From an uncultured Lentisphaeria bacterium (GTDB lineage: Bacteria; Verrucomicrobiota; Lentisphaeria; Victivallales; Victivallaceae), in contig CASFVA010000072.1 in the NCBI GenBank assembly GCA_949298075.1, forward strand, positions 1-52,537: a DNA stretch of 52,537 nt, given 5' to 3'. Positions 1-7,971 of the stretch are shown here, piece by piece. A program made the translations under genes and the position numbers. The notes under the pieces are model-generated. The model did no database searches. It was not told the DNA's origin and was given only the letters and a program-made list of their open reading frames with translations. How positions within the stretch are numbered: position 1 is the stretch's first letter; every line of letters begins with the position of its first letter.

Positions 1-465
1 TCCCTGTACTGCAATCATCGCCAAGCGGTAGAAAGTGGAACGAACACCGGTGAACCAAGCCTGCTCATGACTGTCCAGGCCAATCAGATAGAATCCGTCG
101 GCCGCCGCATCATGAGTGGCCGAAATCACCGCCAGCAGTCCGAAAGCCGCCATCACCGTCCAGACGCCGACGCCGGGCAACGGCAGAGTCAGCGCCGCCG
201 CCAGCAGAACCGCGCCGCCGCCAAGCTCGGTGCCGACAATCCACCGCCGCTTGGTAAAGTAAATGTCCACCACCGGAGTCCACAACGGCTTCAGCACCCA
301 GGGCAGCCCCAGAAGCCCGGTCCAAAACGCCAGCTCGGCATTAGGCATGCCGAGATTCTTGAACATCACCGCCGCCACCGCCGTGGCCAGAATGAAGGGA
401 ACGCCCTCGGCAAAATACAGGGTCGGCACCCAGCTCCAGGGCGATGATCCGGAGCGCCGGATCAT
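1..465 (-). CDS. MFS transporter, AmpG-like (N-terminal part, cut by window edge)
   Basis: The first 155 codons of a membrane transporter read leftward off the window. The translated piece has hydrophobic segments typical of the 12-helix major facilitator family. It also carries YFAEGVPF near residue 18 and a later TKRRW cytoplasmic-loop motif, which resemble the AmpG/PAT group of MFS permeases. The substrate cannot be named from this fragment; AmpG proteins import muropeptides, but similar proteins in PVC and Bacteroidetes genomes are uncharacterised. The ATG at 465 overlaps the stop of the upstream flavin reductase gene by 4 bp (ATGA), so the two are probably co-translated. The C-terminal half is outside the window. 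Confidence 0.75.
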   Translation of the reverse strand, partial: MIRRSGSSPWSWVPTLYFAEGVPFILATAVAAVMFKNLGMPNAELAFWTGLLGLPWVLKPLWTPVVDIYFTKRRWIVGTELGGGAVLLAAALTLPLPGVGVWTVMAAFGLLAVISATHDAAADGFYLIGLDSHEQAWFTGVRSTFYRLAMIAVQG

Positions 466-1028
466 TTGCGGACCGAAAAACCGAACCGTCCGAGCCGCTC
501 GCCCAGCCGGTAGTAATTGCCGTGCCCGTAAGCCAGCAGATCAGCCCGGTCCAGATCAAAGGCGCCGTCGGCGCCGATCAGGGCGGACTCCACCTGCACC
601 GCCTCGATCCGACCGATAAACAGGGCGTGGGCGCCCAGCTCCAGCTTCTGCTCCACCCGGCATTCCAGCGACAGCGGACACTCATCCACCAGCGGCGCCG
701 CCACCCGGCTGCCGCGCCGGGGTGTGAGCTGGCAGGCCTTGAACTTGTCAAGGTCGCGTCCCGATCTGACTCCACAGAAATCCACTGCCGCCGCCAGCCG
801 GCACGACGGCATGTTGACCGTGAACTCCCCTGTGGAAATCAGCAGTCCGTAAGAGTAGCGCTCCGGACGCACCGCCACCGCCACCAGCGGCGGTTCGCTG
901 CACACAATTCCAGTCCAGGCCACCGTGATGAGGTTGTATTTGAACGAGGTGCCGTCGCCGCACCCCACCAGCACCACCGGCACCGGAGCCAGCTGTGTGC
1001 TGCCCGGCCATATTGTCTTTTCACCCAT
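462..1028 (-). CDS. Flavin reductase family protein (FMN-binding split barrel)
   Basis: A 188-residue protein of the flavin reductase-like (DIM6/NTAB) family. Such proteins bind FMN in a split beta-barrel and either pass electrons from NAD(P)H to free flavin or act as small flavoprotein oxidoreductases. Visible family features are the NLITVAWTG segment, the PPLVAVAVRPERYSY strand-turn, and the TGEFTVNMPS segment that usually contacts FMN. It is predicted to be soluble and cytoplasmic. The ATG at 1028 is preceded by a good Shine-Dalgarno (GGGGAGG, about 6 nt away). Its stop overlaps the MFS transporter start, so the two form an operon. The physiological substrate is unknown. Confidence 0.85.
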   Translation of the reverse strand: MGEKTIWPGSTQLAPVPVVLVGCGDGTSFKYNLITVAWTGIVCSEPPLVAVAVRPERYSYGLLISTGEFTVNMPSCRLAAAVDFCGVRSGRDLDKFKACQLTPRRGSRVAAPLVDECPLSLECRVEQKLELGAHALFIGRIEAVQVESALIGADGAFDLDRADLLAYGHGNYYRLGERLGRFGFSVRK

Positions 1029-1153
1029 CAGAAATCCTCCCCGGCTGATATTTTACCGCGGCCATCCCGGAACCGGATCCAGCCGGCGCCGTAGAGAGCG
1101 CTGTCTCGTGAAATCATAATTTACCGCCGCTTCGTTTTTTTTGCAACCCCCGC

Positions 1154-1182
1154 TTGAAATGCCGGACGAATGAAAGTATATT
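1154..1182 (+). promoter_or_regulatory. Promoter for tRNA-Gly
   Basis: TTGAAA at 1154-1159, a 17-bp spacer, and TATATT at 1177-1182. A start near 1189 would lie about 14 bp before the mature tRNA 5' end. The same transcript could continue into the lipoprotein and tadA genes, because no terminator is evident after the tRNA. Confidence 0.8.
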
Positions 1183-1202
1183 AAACTTTGTCACCAAATC
1201 AG

Positions 1203-1276
1203 GCGGGTGTAGCAAAACGGTCATGCTCCAGCTTCCCAAGCTGGCGACGCCGGTTCGACTCCGGTCACCCGCTCCA
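1203..1276 (+). tRNA. tRNA-Gly (anticodon CCC)
   Basis: The cloverleaf folds by eye. The acceptor stem GCGGGTG (1203-1209) pairs with CACCCGC (1266-1272). The D stem is GCA/TGC (1212-1214 with 1224-1226). The anticodon stem CCAGC/GCTGG (1228-1232 with 1240-1244) encloses the loop TTCCCAA, so the anticodon is CCC (1235-1237). The T arm is 1249-1265 with loop TTCGACT and a terminal G-T pair. The 3' CCA is encoded at 1274-1276. It decodes GGG. Confidence 0.96.
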
Positions 1277-1317
1277 ATTTTTTGTAACCACGGTGAAACG
1301 CACTGGATTTGAACAAG

Positions 1318-1707
1318 ATGAAAAAACTCCTTTTCGCTTTGCCGCTGCTTGTCGTGCTGCTGACGACTGCCGGTTGCGCCTCCACGCGGAAACTGCCCTC
1401 CGAGGATCTTGAGGTGCCTCAGCTCTATCCGGAATTGATCGCTGTGCTCAAGGACCCGTCGCTGCCGGCCAACAGCAGGGAAAAATACGAGGCGATCAAG
1501 GAGTTCATCGACAAGGTGGACATGACGTTCACCCGCGAGACTAAAACCATCGATCAGCTGCTCTATCACGGCGACGCGATCATCGACGACCCGCGGGCGG
1601 AAAACCGGATCATCACCTTCAACTACCAGTACGGCGACCGCTATATCCGGCTGAAATTCTACACTTTCCGCAATTTCGTCCACCGGGTCGACATCATCAC
1701 CAAATGA
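1318..1707 (+). CDS. Small lipoprotein of unknown function
   Basis: A 129-residue protein with a textbook lipoprotein signal: MKKLL, a hydrophobic stretch, then the lipobox TAGC with the lipidated Cys near residue 19. The mature part is small and charged, ending in a beta-rich segment (ITFNYQYGDRYIRLKFYTF). I do not recognise a family. A TTG nine bases upstream is in frame, but the ATG at 1318 gives the normal signal-peptide start. It follows the tRNA by about 40 bp and its stop overlaps the tadA start by 4 bp, so it is probably expressed from the tRNA promoter together with tadA. Likely anchored in the periplasmic leaflet of a membrane; role unknown. Confidence 0.75.
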   Translation: MKKLLFALPLLVVLLTTAGCASTRKLPSEDLEVPQLYPELIAVLKDPSLPANSREKYEAIKEFIDKVDMTFTRETKTIDQLLYHGDAIIDDPRAENRIITFNYQYGDRYIRLKFYTFRNFVHRVDIITK

Positions 1708-2216
1708 ACGCGGAGTCCGACCGTTGCTTCATGGCGTCCGCCCTTGAACTGGCGCGGGAAGCCGCAGCCTCCGGAGAAGTTCCGGTCGGCGCGGTAGCAG
1801 TCCGGGACGGTCGGATCGCGGCGGGAACCCGCAACCGGGTTGAGGCCGCCGGCTCCGTCACCGCCCACGCCGAAATCGAACTGCTCCATGCGCTGGAAGA
1901 AATCGCCGGAGACTGGCGGCTGAGCGATTTTACGGTCTATGTCACCAAGGAACCCTGCCCGATGTGCGCCGGAGCGTTGATCAATGCCCGGGTCAGGCGC
2001 ATCGTTTTCGGAGCCCCGGATCCCGGCTGGGGCGGTTGCGGAGGAGCCTTCAACGCCGCCGCACTGCCGGGAGCACTATGGAAACCGGAGATCACCGGCG
2101 GGGTGCTCGCCGAGGAGTGCGGAACAGTGCTGCGTGAATTTTTCCGGGCGGCCCGCCGCAGCAAGGCCGCCAAAGGCGGCGCGGCCGCCCGCGATGCGGA
2201 ACAGGGCGGAGACTGA
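1704..2216 (+). CDS. tadA: tRNA-specific adenosine-34 deaminase
   Basis: A 170-residue cytidine/deoxycytidylate deaminase-fold enzyme that converts A34 to inosine in the tRNA-Arg(ACG) wobble position. The zinc and catalytic motifs are clear: HAE at residues 55-57 (E57 as proton shuttle) and PCPMC at 84-88 (two zinc Cys). The ARVRRIVFGAPDP segment is typical of TadA. The length is close to other bacterial TadA proteins, with a short Ala/Lys-rich tail. It starts at an ATG overlapping the stop of the preceding lipoprotein gene (ATGA). Other deaminases share the motif, but the overall pattern favours TadA. Confidence 0.92.
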   Translation: MNAESDRCFMASALELAREAAASGEVPVGAVAVRDGRIAAGTRNRVEAAGSVTAHAEIELLHALEEIAGDWRLSDFTVYVTKEPCPMCAGALINARVRRIVFGAPDPGWGGCGGAFNAAALPGALWKPEITGGVLAEECGTVLREFFRAARRSKAAKGGAAARDAEQGGD

Positions 2217-2310
2217 CAAGCGCCGCCGACACCGGTTCAGGATCTTTCCACGGACCAGTCCCGGAGGTTCATTCTGACTTAAAACGCCGGTACCGCCAAC
2301 GTCCCGCCGG

Positions 2311-3198
2311 TCAGACGCGGACTTCCCCGATATCGGCGGCGTCGCAGAGCAGCATCACCAGCCGATCCACCCCCAGGGCGCACCCGGAAACCGCCGGCAT
2401 ACCGCGCTCCAGCGCCTCCAGAAACGAAGTCGGTTCCGGATAAGGATGCATTCCCTGCTCCGCCCGTAACTTCAGCGCCGCCTCAAACCGACGCCGCTGT
2501 TCGGCCGGATCGGTCAACTCGCCAAACGCATTGCCCAGTTCCATGCCCGCCGCGTAAAGTTCCCACCGCTCCGCCACCCGCGGATCCGCAGCGGAAAGCC
2601 GGGCCAGCGACGCCCGGGAGGCCGGATAATCAATCAGAAATTCCAGCCCGTGCCGGCCGAGCCGGGGTTCAATCCGCGTCACCATCAGTTCGTCAAAGGT
2701 GCCGTCGGCGTCGGCGTCAAAGGCCGACACCCCGGCATAACGCCGGTAGGCTTCATCCACCGTGATGTATTCCACCCAGTCGGGATCCAGCACCTCGCCG
2801 CGGTAGATCAGCGGAACCCGGCCGGCGGCGGCCAGCGCCGATGCAATCATTTTGGCGGTGAAAACCGCCAGTTCCCGATAATTCCAGCCGACTGCGTAAT
2901 ATTCAAGGATGGTGAATTCCTCCCGGTGCCGGCGACCGTGCTCGCCAGCCCGGAACGCACTGCCAATCTGGAAAATTTTCCCGGCCCCGGCACAGACCAG
3001 CTCCTTCATCGCCAGCTCAGGACTGGTGCGCAGAAAATCCCCTTCCGCCCGCACCGACTCAATGTATTCCTCCGGGGCCGGGGCCGGAATTTTCACCGGT
3101 GTTTCCACCTCGATAAAGCCGTGCCGGTAAAAAAAATCCCGCACCGCACGCAGAAAAACTGAGCGCCGGGCGAGATTCTGCAGATTGACTGAAGTCAA
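2311..3198 (-). CDS. epmA: EF-P lysine ligase (PoxA/GenX, LysRS-like)
   Basis: A 295-residue stand-alone paralogue of the class II lysyl-tRNA synthetase catalytic domain, without the N-terminal anticodon-binding domain. EpmA enzymes activate beta-lysine and attach it to a lysine of elongation factor P. Class II motif 2 is visible at about residues 82-101 (AFRAGEHGRR then HREEFTILEYY) and motif 3 near the C terminus (GCALGVDRLVML). The start is a TTG at 3198 with AAGGA seven bases upstream; the next in-frame ATG would remove motif 1. It begins 3 bp after the efp stop, so enzyme and substrate are co-expressed. The lysine 2,3-aminomutase partner EpmB is not in this window. Confidence 0.93.
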   Translation of the reverse strand: MTSVNLQNLARRSVFLRAVRDFFYRHGFIEVETPVKIPAPAPEEYIESVRAEGDFLRTSPELAMKELVCAGAGKIFQIGSAFRAGEHGRRHREEFTILEYYAVGWNYRELAVFTAKMIASALAAAGRVPLIYRGEVLDPDWVEYITVDEAYRRYAGVSAFDADADGTFDELMVTRIEPRLGRHGLEFLIDYPASRASLARLSAADPRVAERWELYAAGMELGNAFGELTDPAEQRRRFEAALKLRAEQGMHPYPEPTSFLEALERGMPAVSGCALGVDRLVMLLCDAADIGEVRV

Positions 3199-3201
3199 TT
3201 T

Positions 3202-3774
3202 TTATCCTTGCGCCTTGCTGACCCGTTCGGCATAGGCACCGGTTCGGGTGTCGATTTTGACGATGTCCCCCCGGTTGATGAACAACGGCACCTGGATTTC
3301 AAAACCATTGTCCAGCTTGGCCGGCTTCAACACGTTGGTCGCAGTGTTGCCGCGGGCGCCGGGTTCGGTTTCGACAATTTCCTTCTCAATGAAGGTGGGC
3401 AGCGTAATGTCAATCGGCTGCCCGTTGTAGAGCAGGAAAGTGCAGGTGCTGTTTTCCAGCAGAAAATAGGCCTTGTCGCCCAAAGTTTCAGCGTTGACCG
3501 CGGTTTCCTCAAAGGTCACCGGGTCGCTGAAAATGTACTGGTGACCGTCGAAGTAGGAGTAGTCCAGCTCGACTTCCTCAACGTTGGCCTCGTCGATCTT
3601 GTCGGTCGGACGGTAGGTTTTCTCCATGCCGATGCCGGTAATCATGTTCTTCATCCGGCAGCGGTAAAGCGCGGTACCCTTGCCCGGCTTGCAGAATTCA
3701 AACTCGGTAATGACCCACGGCGCGCCGTCGATCTCGATTTTAAGTCCCTTCTTGAGGTCGGATGCACTGAACAT
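3202..3774 (-). CDS. efp: Elongation factor P
   Basis: A 190-residue EF-P, which enters the ribosomal E site to relieve stalling at polyproline. It shows an N-terminal KOW-like domain followed by two OB domains ending in INRGDIVKIDTRTGAY. The modified-lysine loop reads KPGKGTA, placing the target lysine at K32 (K34 in E. coli). The ATG at 3774 is chosen because AGGAG lies 11 bases upstream; an in-frame ATG at 3795 would place the Shine-Dalgarno inside the gene. It is transcribed from the promoter at 3825-3853 and followed at once by epmA, so the beta-lysyl form of EF-P is expected. Confidence 0.97.
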   Translation of the reverse strand: MFSASDLKKGLKIEIDGAPWVITEFEFCKPGKGTALYRCRMKNMITGIGMEKTYRPTDKIDEANVEEVELDYSYFDGHQYIFSDPVTFEETAVNAETLGDKAYFLLENSTCTFLLYNGQPIDITLPTFIEKEIVETEPGARGNTATNVLKPAKLDNGFEIQVPLFINRGDIVKIDTRTGAYAERVSKAQG

Positions 3775-3824
3775 GATGGTAATTGCTCCTGTCATTATAA
3801 CCTGCTTACAAACGATGATTGATT

Positions 3825-3853
3825 AATATACACCGTAAAGCCCTCAATTACAA
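3825..3853 (-). promoter_or_regulatory. Promoter for efp-epmA
   Basis: On the minus strand TTGTAA (3853-3848), a 17-bp spacer, and TATATT (3830-3825). It leaves a leader of about 45 nt before the efp ATG at 3774. Confidence 0.7.
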
Positions 3854-3885
3854 GAGCAATCACCGCATATCCCCACCCTGCCGCG

Positions 3886-5814
3886 TCACCGCCGCAGTTC
3901 GGCGCGATGGTCATCCCAATTAAAATCAATCACAAACGTCTTGCCGTCAGAAAGTTCCACCTTGACCGCATTGCGAACACCACCCTCAAAAGGCTCCGTC
4001 AGCGCAATCCGGCAGTTTCCAGCCTCCGGCTCCGGCACAATCAGCGTGGCAAAACTCTGGGGCCGGCCGGCCGGCTTGTGCTTGATGAAAGCAACACCGG
4101 CCCGCGGCATCCGCTCTCCGTAGCTGTAACTCACAAACCCCTCCTCCCGGACCGTTTCGCCGGCGCCGTCGCCCTGCACCAGCAGTCCGGGACCGCGGGC
4201 GCCGTCGGCGGAGAACGTCACTTCGCCCGGAATAAACTGGTAATGCGAACGCAGTTCACCGCCCGCGCCGCCGGTCAGAAAATCCAGCACCACCAGATAA
4301 CGATTCTCAACCATGACCAGCAGCCGCCGGTGCAACAGCCCCTCCCCGGCCTCATTTTCCAGAGCCAGGGCCTTGAGCCTCGGCCCCTCGACCGCAAAAG
4401 GAATCCGGCCGCGCACGGCATTATTGGCTCCGTTCAGCGTTACGGTCTGATGAAACGGCGAACTCTTGAACTGTTCCCGCGAGACTTTGTCGCCGTGGTA
4501 GGAATAGCTGCCGCTGTCCACCATCAGCCGCCGGCCGCCGTAAGACAACTCAAACGACATGTTGTCGAAATGATTGTGCCACTGGTCCTTCAAATCAAAA
4601 GAATTTTTGGCCACCACAAAAAACGCGTCAGGCTGCCACGAGGAGCGCATTATCCCGTAACCGGAATCCGGCAGCACCTCGACCAGCCGGGCCGGAGCCA
4701 CCCCCCGGTCGCCGGATGTGGCAAAATAAAGCCAGTCTTCCCGATGCGGGAAACTCCGGACATAGTGCCGGAATTTCGCCCTGACCTGGCCGGTTGAACA
4801 CGAAAACGTATCACCGAACAACGGCAATCCGTCAACCGGATGGCTCCAGAGCATCATGGCATTGATGCAGTTCTCCAGCCGCCGCCGATATTCCGCGTCA
4901 AAAGTTTCCGCCGCTCCGGCCTCGTCGCATTTGCGCAGCGCGGTCAAAAAGAGATGGGGATACAGCTGGTGATATCCGGGCACAAACTCATTGATCACAC
5001 CGTCGGGCAACAGCACCACTGTCTGATAATGCTTCAACCGCCGGACGGCGTTTTCAACATAGGAAACGGACGATTTGAATTCCCTGAACAGCAGAGCGCT
5101 GCTCAGCAGTCCGCTCTGCTGAATCACCTGAAAATTGCCGAGCTTGTGGTCCGGCACTTTCGAGTACCTGGTTTCGATCAGTTCCTGCTGCCGCAGCAGG
5201 GCAAACAGATAATTGACAAGCGTTTTTTCATCCAGCAGCGGCGAACCGGCCAGCTTCGGGAAGATTTCCGCCCAGAGGCTGAGCCGGATTCCGGTTTCCA
5301 GCGACCGCCACGCCAGATGATTGCGGTTTTCCCGCTCGAACATGAAATCGACCCATGAATTGACTTCATTCATCCACTCTTTCATGTACCTTTCATCGCC
5401 GGAAGCCAGATAAACCGAGGCCAGACTGCGCCACCACTGCAAACGGTGAAACATCCACATCCAGCCGGGATCACCGCTGGCGTCACCGTTGGTGTTCCAG
5501 TCAAAACCGGGAAACTCGCCGCGGTACGAGGGCGGCGCCTGCCGGATTTTAAACCGGTGGGCCAGAGCCTCATCGGCCTCTTTCCGGACCTTTTCGGAAA
5601 CTTCGGCCGCTCCTTCCGGCAGCGGGAAGCGGCTGCGGTAGTATTTCAGCAGCGCCGCCGGGCGCTCCGACGCCGGGGCGGCTTTGACCGCCGCCAAATC
5701 CGGGTTGTTCAAGTCGAGCGCCTTTTCCACCACCCGCCACCTGGAGGGATCAGCAGGGGCGGCCAGCACTGCCTGCGCCGCCAGCGCCGCAATCAGAATT
5801 GCACGGATTTTCAT
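3886..5814 (-). CDS. Secreted heparinase II/III-type polysaccharide lyase (copy 1)
   Basis: A 642-residue exported protein of the heparinase II/III superfamily, whose members cleave uronic-acid polysaccharides by beta-elimination. A Sec signal peptide occupies residues 1-19 (cut before APADPSRW). An alpha/alpha-toroid domain spans about 40-340, with a DGVINEFVPGYH segment at 271-282. A beta-sheet domain follows with the family hallmark HNHFDNMSFE (413-422) and VDSGSYSYH (432-440). The ATG at 5814 has AGGGG upstream. It has its own promoter at 5876-5904. The neighbour at 5990-7933 is a full-length paralogue with the same motifs. The substrate (glycosaminoglycan, alginate or other) cannot be read from sequence, and no sulfatase is nearby. 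Confidence 0.85.
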   Translation of the reverse strand: MKIRAILIAALAAQAVLAAPADPSRWRVVEKALDLNNPDLAAVKAAPASERPAALLKYYRSRFPLPEGAAEVSEKVRKEADEALAHRFKIRQAPPSYRGEFPGFDWNTNGDASGDPGWMWMFHRLQWWRSLASVYLASGDERYMKEWMNEVNSWVDFMFERENRNHLAWRSLETGIRLSLWAEIFPKLAGSPLLDEKTLVNYLFALLRQQELIETRYSKVPDHKLGNFQVIQQSGLLSSALLFREFKSSVSYVENAVRRLKHYQTVVLLPDGVINEFVPGYHQLYPHLFLTALRKCDEAGAAETFDAEYRRRLENCINAMMLWSHPVDGLPLFGDTFSCSTGQVRAKFRHYVRSFPHREDWLYFATSGDRGVAPARLVEVLPDSGYGIMRSSWQPDAFFVVAKNSFDLKDQWHNHFDNMSFELSYGGRRLMVDSGSYSYHGDKVSREQFKSSPFHQTVTLNGANNAVRGRIPFAVEGPRLKALALENEAGEGLLHRRLLVMVENRYLVVLDFLTGGAGGELRSHYQFIPGEVTFSADGARGPGLLVQGDGAGETVREEGFVSYSYGERMPRAGVAFIKHKPAGRPQSFATLIVPEPEAGNCRIALTEPFEGGVRNAVKVELSDGKTFVIDFNWDDHRAELRR

Positions 5815-5875
5815 ATTGCCCCTTTCATTCCGATTTTTCTCTGTCTCTGATCGTCTATGGTATACAGCCGACAGG

Positions 5876-5904
5876 AATATATTACATGCGGCCGAATTTG
5901 TCAA
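5876..5904 (-). promoter_or_regulatory. Promoter for lyase copy 1
   Basis: On the minus strand a consensus -35 TTGACA (5904-5899), a 17-bp spacer, and TATATT (5881-5876). It lies just downstream of the terminator of the preceding operon, so lyase copy 1 is a separate transcription unit. Confidence 0.85.
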
Positions 5905-5926
5905 TTCCGGCAGCGGCGTACTGCCG

Positions 5927-5958
5927 AAAAAAAAAACTCCGACGGAAAAACGTCGGAG
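5927..5958 (-). terminator. Intrinsic terminator after lyase copy 2
   Basis: Read on the minus strand, a perfect 8-bp stem (CTCCGACG with CGTCGGAG, 5958-5937) and a 6-nt loop are followed by ten T residues (5936-5927). It ends the nagA-lyase transcript 32 bp after the stop at 5990. A further small hairpin, CGGCAG/CTGCCG, lies at 5908-5926. Confidence 0.93.
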
Positions 5959-5989
5959 CCGCCACCCGTCCGAATCCGGGAAACCGCTG

Positions 5990-7933
5990 TCAGTCGGATA
6001 CTTTCACCGGAGCAAGTTTTACCGTTTGGCGGTCGAGATCAAAATCAAGCCGCATTCCCCGGCCGGCAATGTTAAGTTCCAGCGAGTTACGCACAATTCC
6101 GTCCCCGGAAAGCGGCCGCACCAGCCGGATCGTTCCTTCCTCCGGCGGCTCGCCCGGCAGCAGCAGTGTCGCGAAATACTGACCGGCCCCGGCCGCTTTG
6201 GGCTTGACAAACGCAAACGCCGGACGGGCAGTCTTGACTCCGTACTGGTAGCTGATGAAACCTTCCTCGGCCGCCACCGTGCCGCTGCCGTCCCCCTGGA
6301 TGGTCAAATTGTCCGAAACCATCCGGTTCCGCTCGGATTCCAGACGCGCCGCCCCGGGCAGCAGCTGGAAATGGGCCCGCAACTCACCGCCGGCGGTTCC
6401 CGACAACAAGTCCAGAATCACCGGATAATTTCCTTTGACCAGAAAGAAGATCCGACGGTGAAGCAGTCCCGGCGCCGGCCTGTTCTCCAGCGCCGTCACC
6501 TGCACTCCCGGTGCCCGGGTCTGGAACAGCAGCCGGCCCCTGGCGGCGTTGTCCCGGCCGTCGAGAGTTACCGTGGCGTGGGCGGCCGACCCCCGGAATT
6601 TCTGCCGCCACTGCGGATTGCCGTTATAGACGTAGGCTCCGCTGTCCACCACCAGCCGGCGGCCCCGCCAGGAAAATTCAAAGGTCATATTGTCGCGATG
6701 ATTGTGAAAAAATCCCCGGGGATCCGTTGAATTTTTCATCAGCAGACAGGTTCCCTGCGGCGTCCAGTCCGAACGCATGCCGTAGTAGCCGCTGTCGTTC
6801 AGCGCAAACTCCAGCGCTTCCGGAGCCCGCCCCTCCCGGCCCCGGGTCGCGAAATAGCGCCAGTCCTCCCGGTGGGGAAATCCGGCGAGATAGCGTTTCA
6901 TCCGGTCGGGATTTCGGTCGAAGTCAAACGTGTCGCCGGCCATCATCTGATGGCCGTCGGGATGACTCCACAACATGATCGCGGTGATGCTCCGCTGCAG
7001 ACTGTCGTCGTATTCCGACCCGAAAAGGTGACCGAGTCCGGCGGCAGCGCACTTCTCCCGACACTTCAGAAAGCTGTCAAGATTGACGCTGTGGTATCCC
7101 GGAATCAATTCGTTGATCACTCCATCGGGCAACATCACCACCGTTTGATAATGGCGCAGCCGCTCCACCGCCTGCTCCCGGAACGGCACTGCCTGGCGAA
7201 ATTCCGGCATGCCCAGCGCAAAATCCAGCAAACCATACTGCTGGGTGACCTGAAAATTTCCAAGTTTGCAGTCCGGAACCGGCGGCAAACCGGCGATCAT
7301 TTCCGCCTGACGCCGGTAGGCAAACAGAAAATTGACCAGAGTCCGTTCGTCCATCGGGGCTGATCCGACCATTTCCTGAAAACGCTTCTGCCAGACAATC
7401 AGCCGCAGAGCCACTTCAAGGTCGCGCCAGCCCGGATGGTCTTCCATTCCGGGTTTGAACATGTGATCAACCCAGCTGTTGAGTTCGGCCGCCCACTCCC
7501 TGAAATACCGTTCGTCCCCGGTGGCGCGCCAGGCAATCGCCAGCGGCCGCCAGTACTGGTGACGATGAAAATTCCACAGCCAGCCCGGATCCGTCTGCGG
7601 ATTGGTGTCCCAGTCGAAATTCGGATGCTCCCCGCGGTAGGAAGGCGCCGCCTCCCGGATTTTGAACCGGTGGGCCAGCGCCTCGTCGGCGACCCGGCGC
7701 AAATCGGCCCGCAACGCACCGGGCGGCAGCGGCTGGAACGGAAACCGCCGCTGATAATACCGCAACAGCGCGGTCGGGCGCTCCGCCGCCGGTGCCGCCT
7801 TGACTTCAGCCAGTCCAGGACAGTTCCAGTCGAGCTGATCCTCCACCTCGCGCCAGCGTTCCGGATCCGGAGCCGCGCCCGCCAGCCGCAACGCTCCGAC
7901 CGCCATTGCTATCCATAAAAACCTGCTCTTCAT
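5990..7933 (-). CDS. Secreted heparinase II/III-type polysaccharide lyase (copy 2)
   Basis: A 647-residue paralogue of the lyase at 3886-5814, aligned almost end to end. It has a signal peptide (about residues 1-20, MKSRFLW...RLAGA), the shared N-terminal RYYQRRFPF and EALAHRFKI segments, LPDGVINELIPGYHS in the toroid domain, and HNHRDNMTFE plus VDSGAYVY in the beta-sheet domain. One visible difference is HNHRDN here against HNHFDN in copy 1. It starts 38 bp after nagA and ends at a strong terminator, so it is co-transcribed with amino-sugar catabolism. That favours a GlcNAc- or GalNAc-containing polymer as substrate, which is inference. Confidence 0.85.
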   Translation of the reverse strand: MKSRFLWIAMAVGALRLAGAAPDPERWREVEDQLDWNCPGLAEVKAAPAAERPTALLRYYQRRFPFQPLPPGALRADLRRVADEALAHRFKIREAAPSYRGEHPNFDWDTNPQTDPGWLWNFHRHQYWRPLAIAWRATGDERYFREWAAELNSWVDHMFKPGMEDHPGWRDLEVALRLIVWQKRFQEMVGSAPMDERTLVNFLFAYRRQAEMIAGLPPVPDCKLGNFQVTQQYGLLDFALGMPEFRQAVPFREQAVERLRHYQTVVMLPDGVINELIPGYHSVNLDSFLKCREKCAAAGLGHLFGSEYDDSLQRSITAIMLWSHPDGHQMMAGDTFDFDRNPDRMKRYLAGFPHREDWRYFATRGREGRAPEALEFALNDSGYYGMRSDWTPQGTCLLMKNSTDPRGFFHNHRDNMTFEFSWRGRRLVVDSGAYVYNGNPQWRQKFRGSAAHATVTLDGRDNAARGRLLFQTRAPGVQVTALENRPAPGLLHRRIFFLVKGNYPVILDLLSGTAGGELRAHFQLLPGAARLESERNRMVSDNLTIQGDGSGTVAAEEGFISYQYGVKTARPAFAFVKPKAAGAGQYFATLLLPGEPPEEGTIRLVRPLSGDGIVRNSLELNIAGRGMRLDFDLDRQTVKLAPVKVSD

Positions 7934-7971
7934 GTCAACGCCCTGTTAATTCACTCCAAATGAACCATCGG

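Noticed and set aside
3794..3799. TATAAT on the minus strand just before efp
   Set aside because: It would put the transcription start inside the Shine-Dalgarno sequence. The TTGTAA-N17-TATATT promoter upstream is better.
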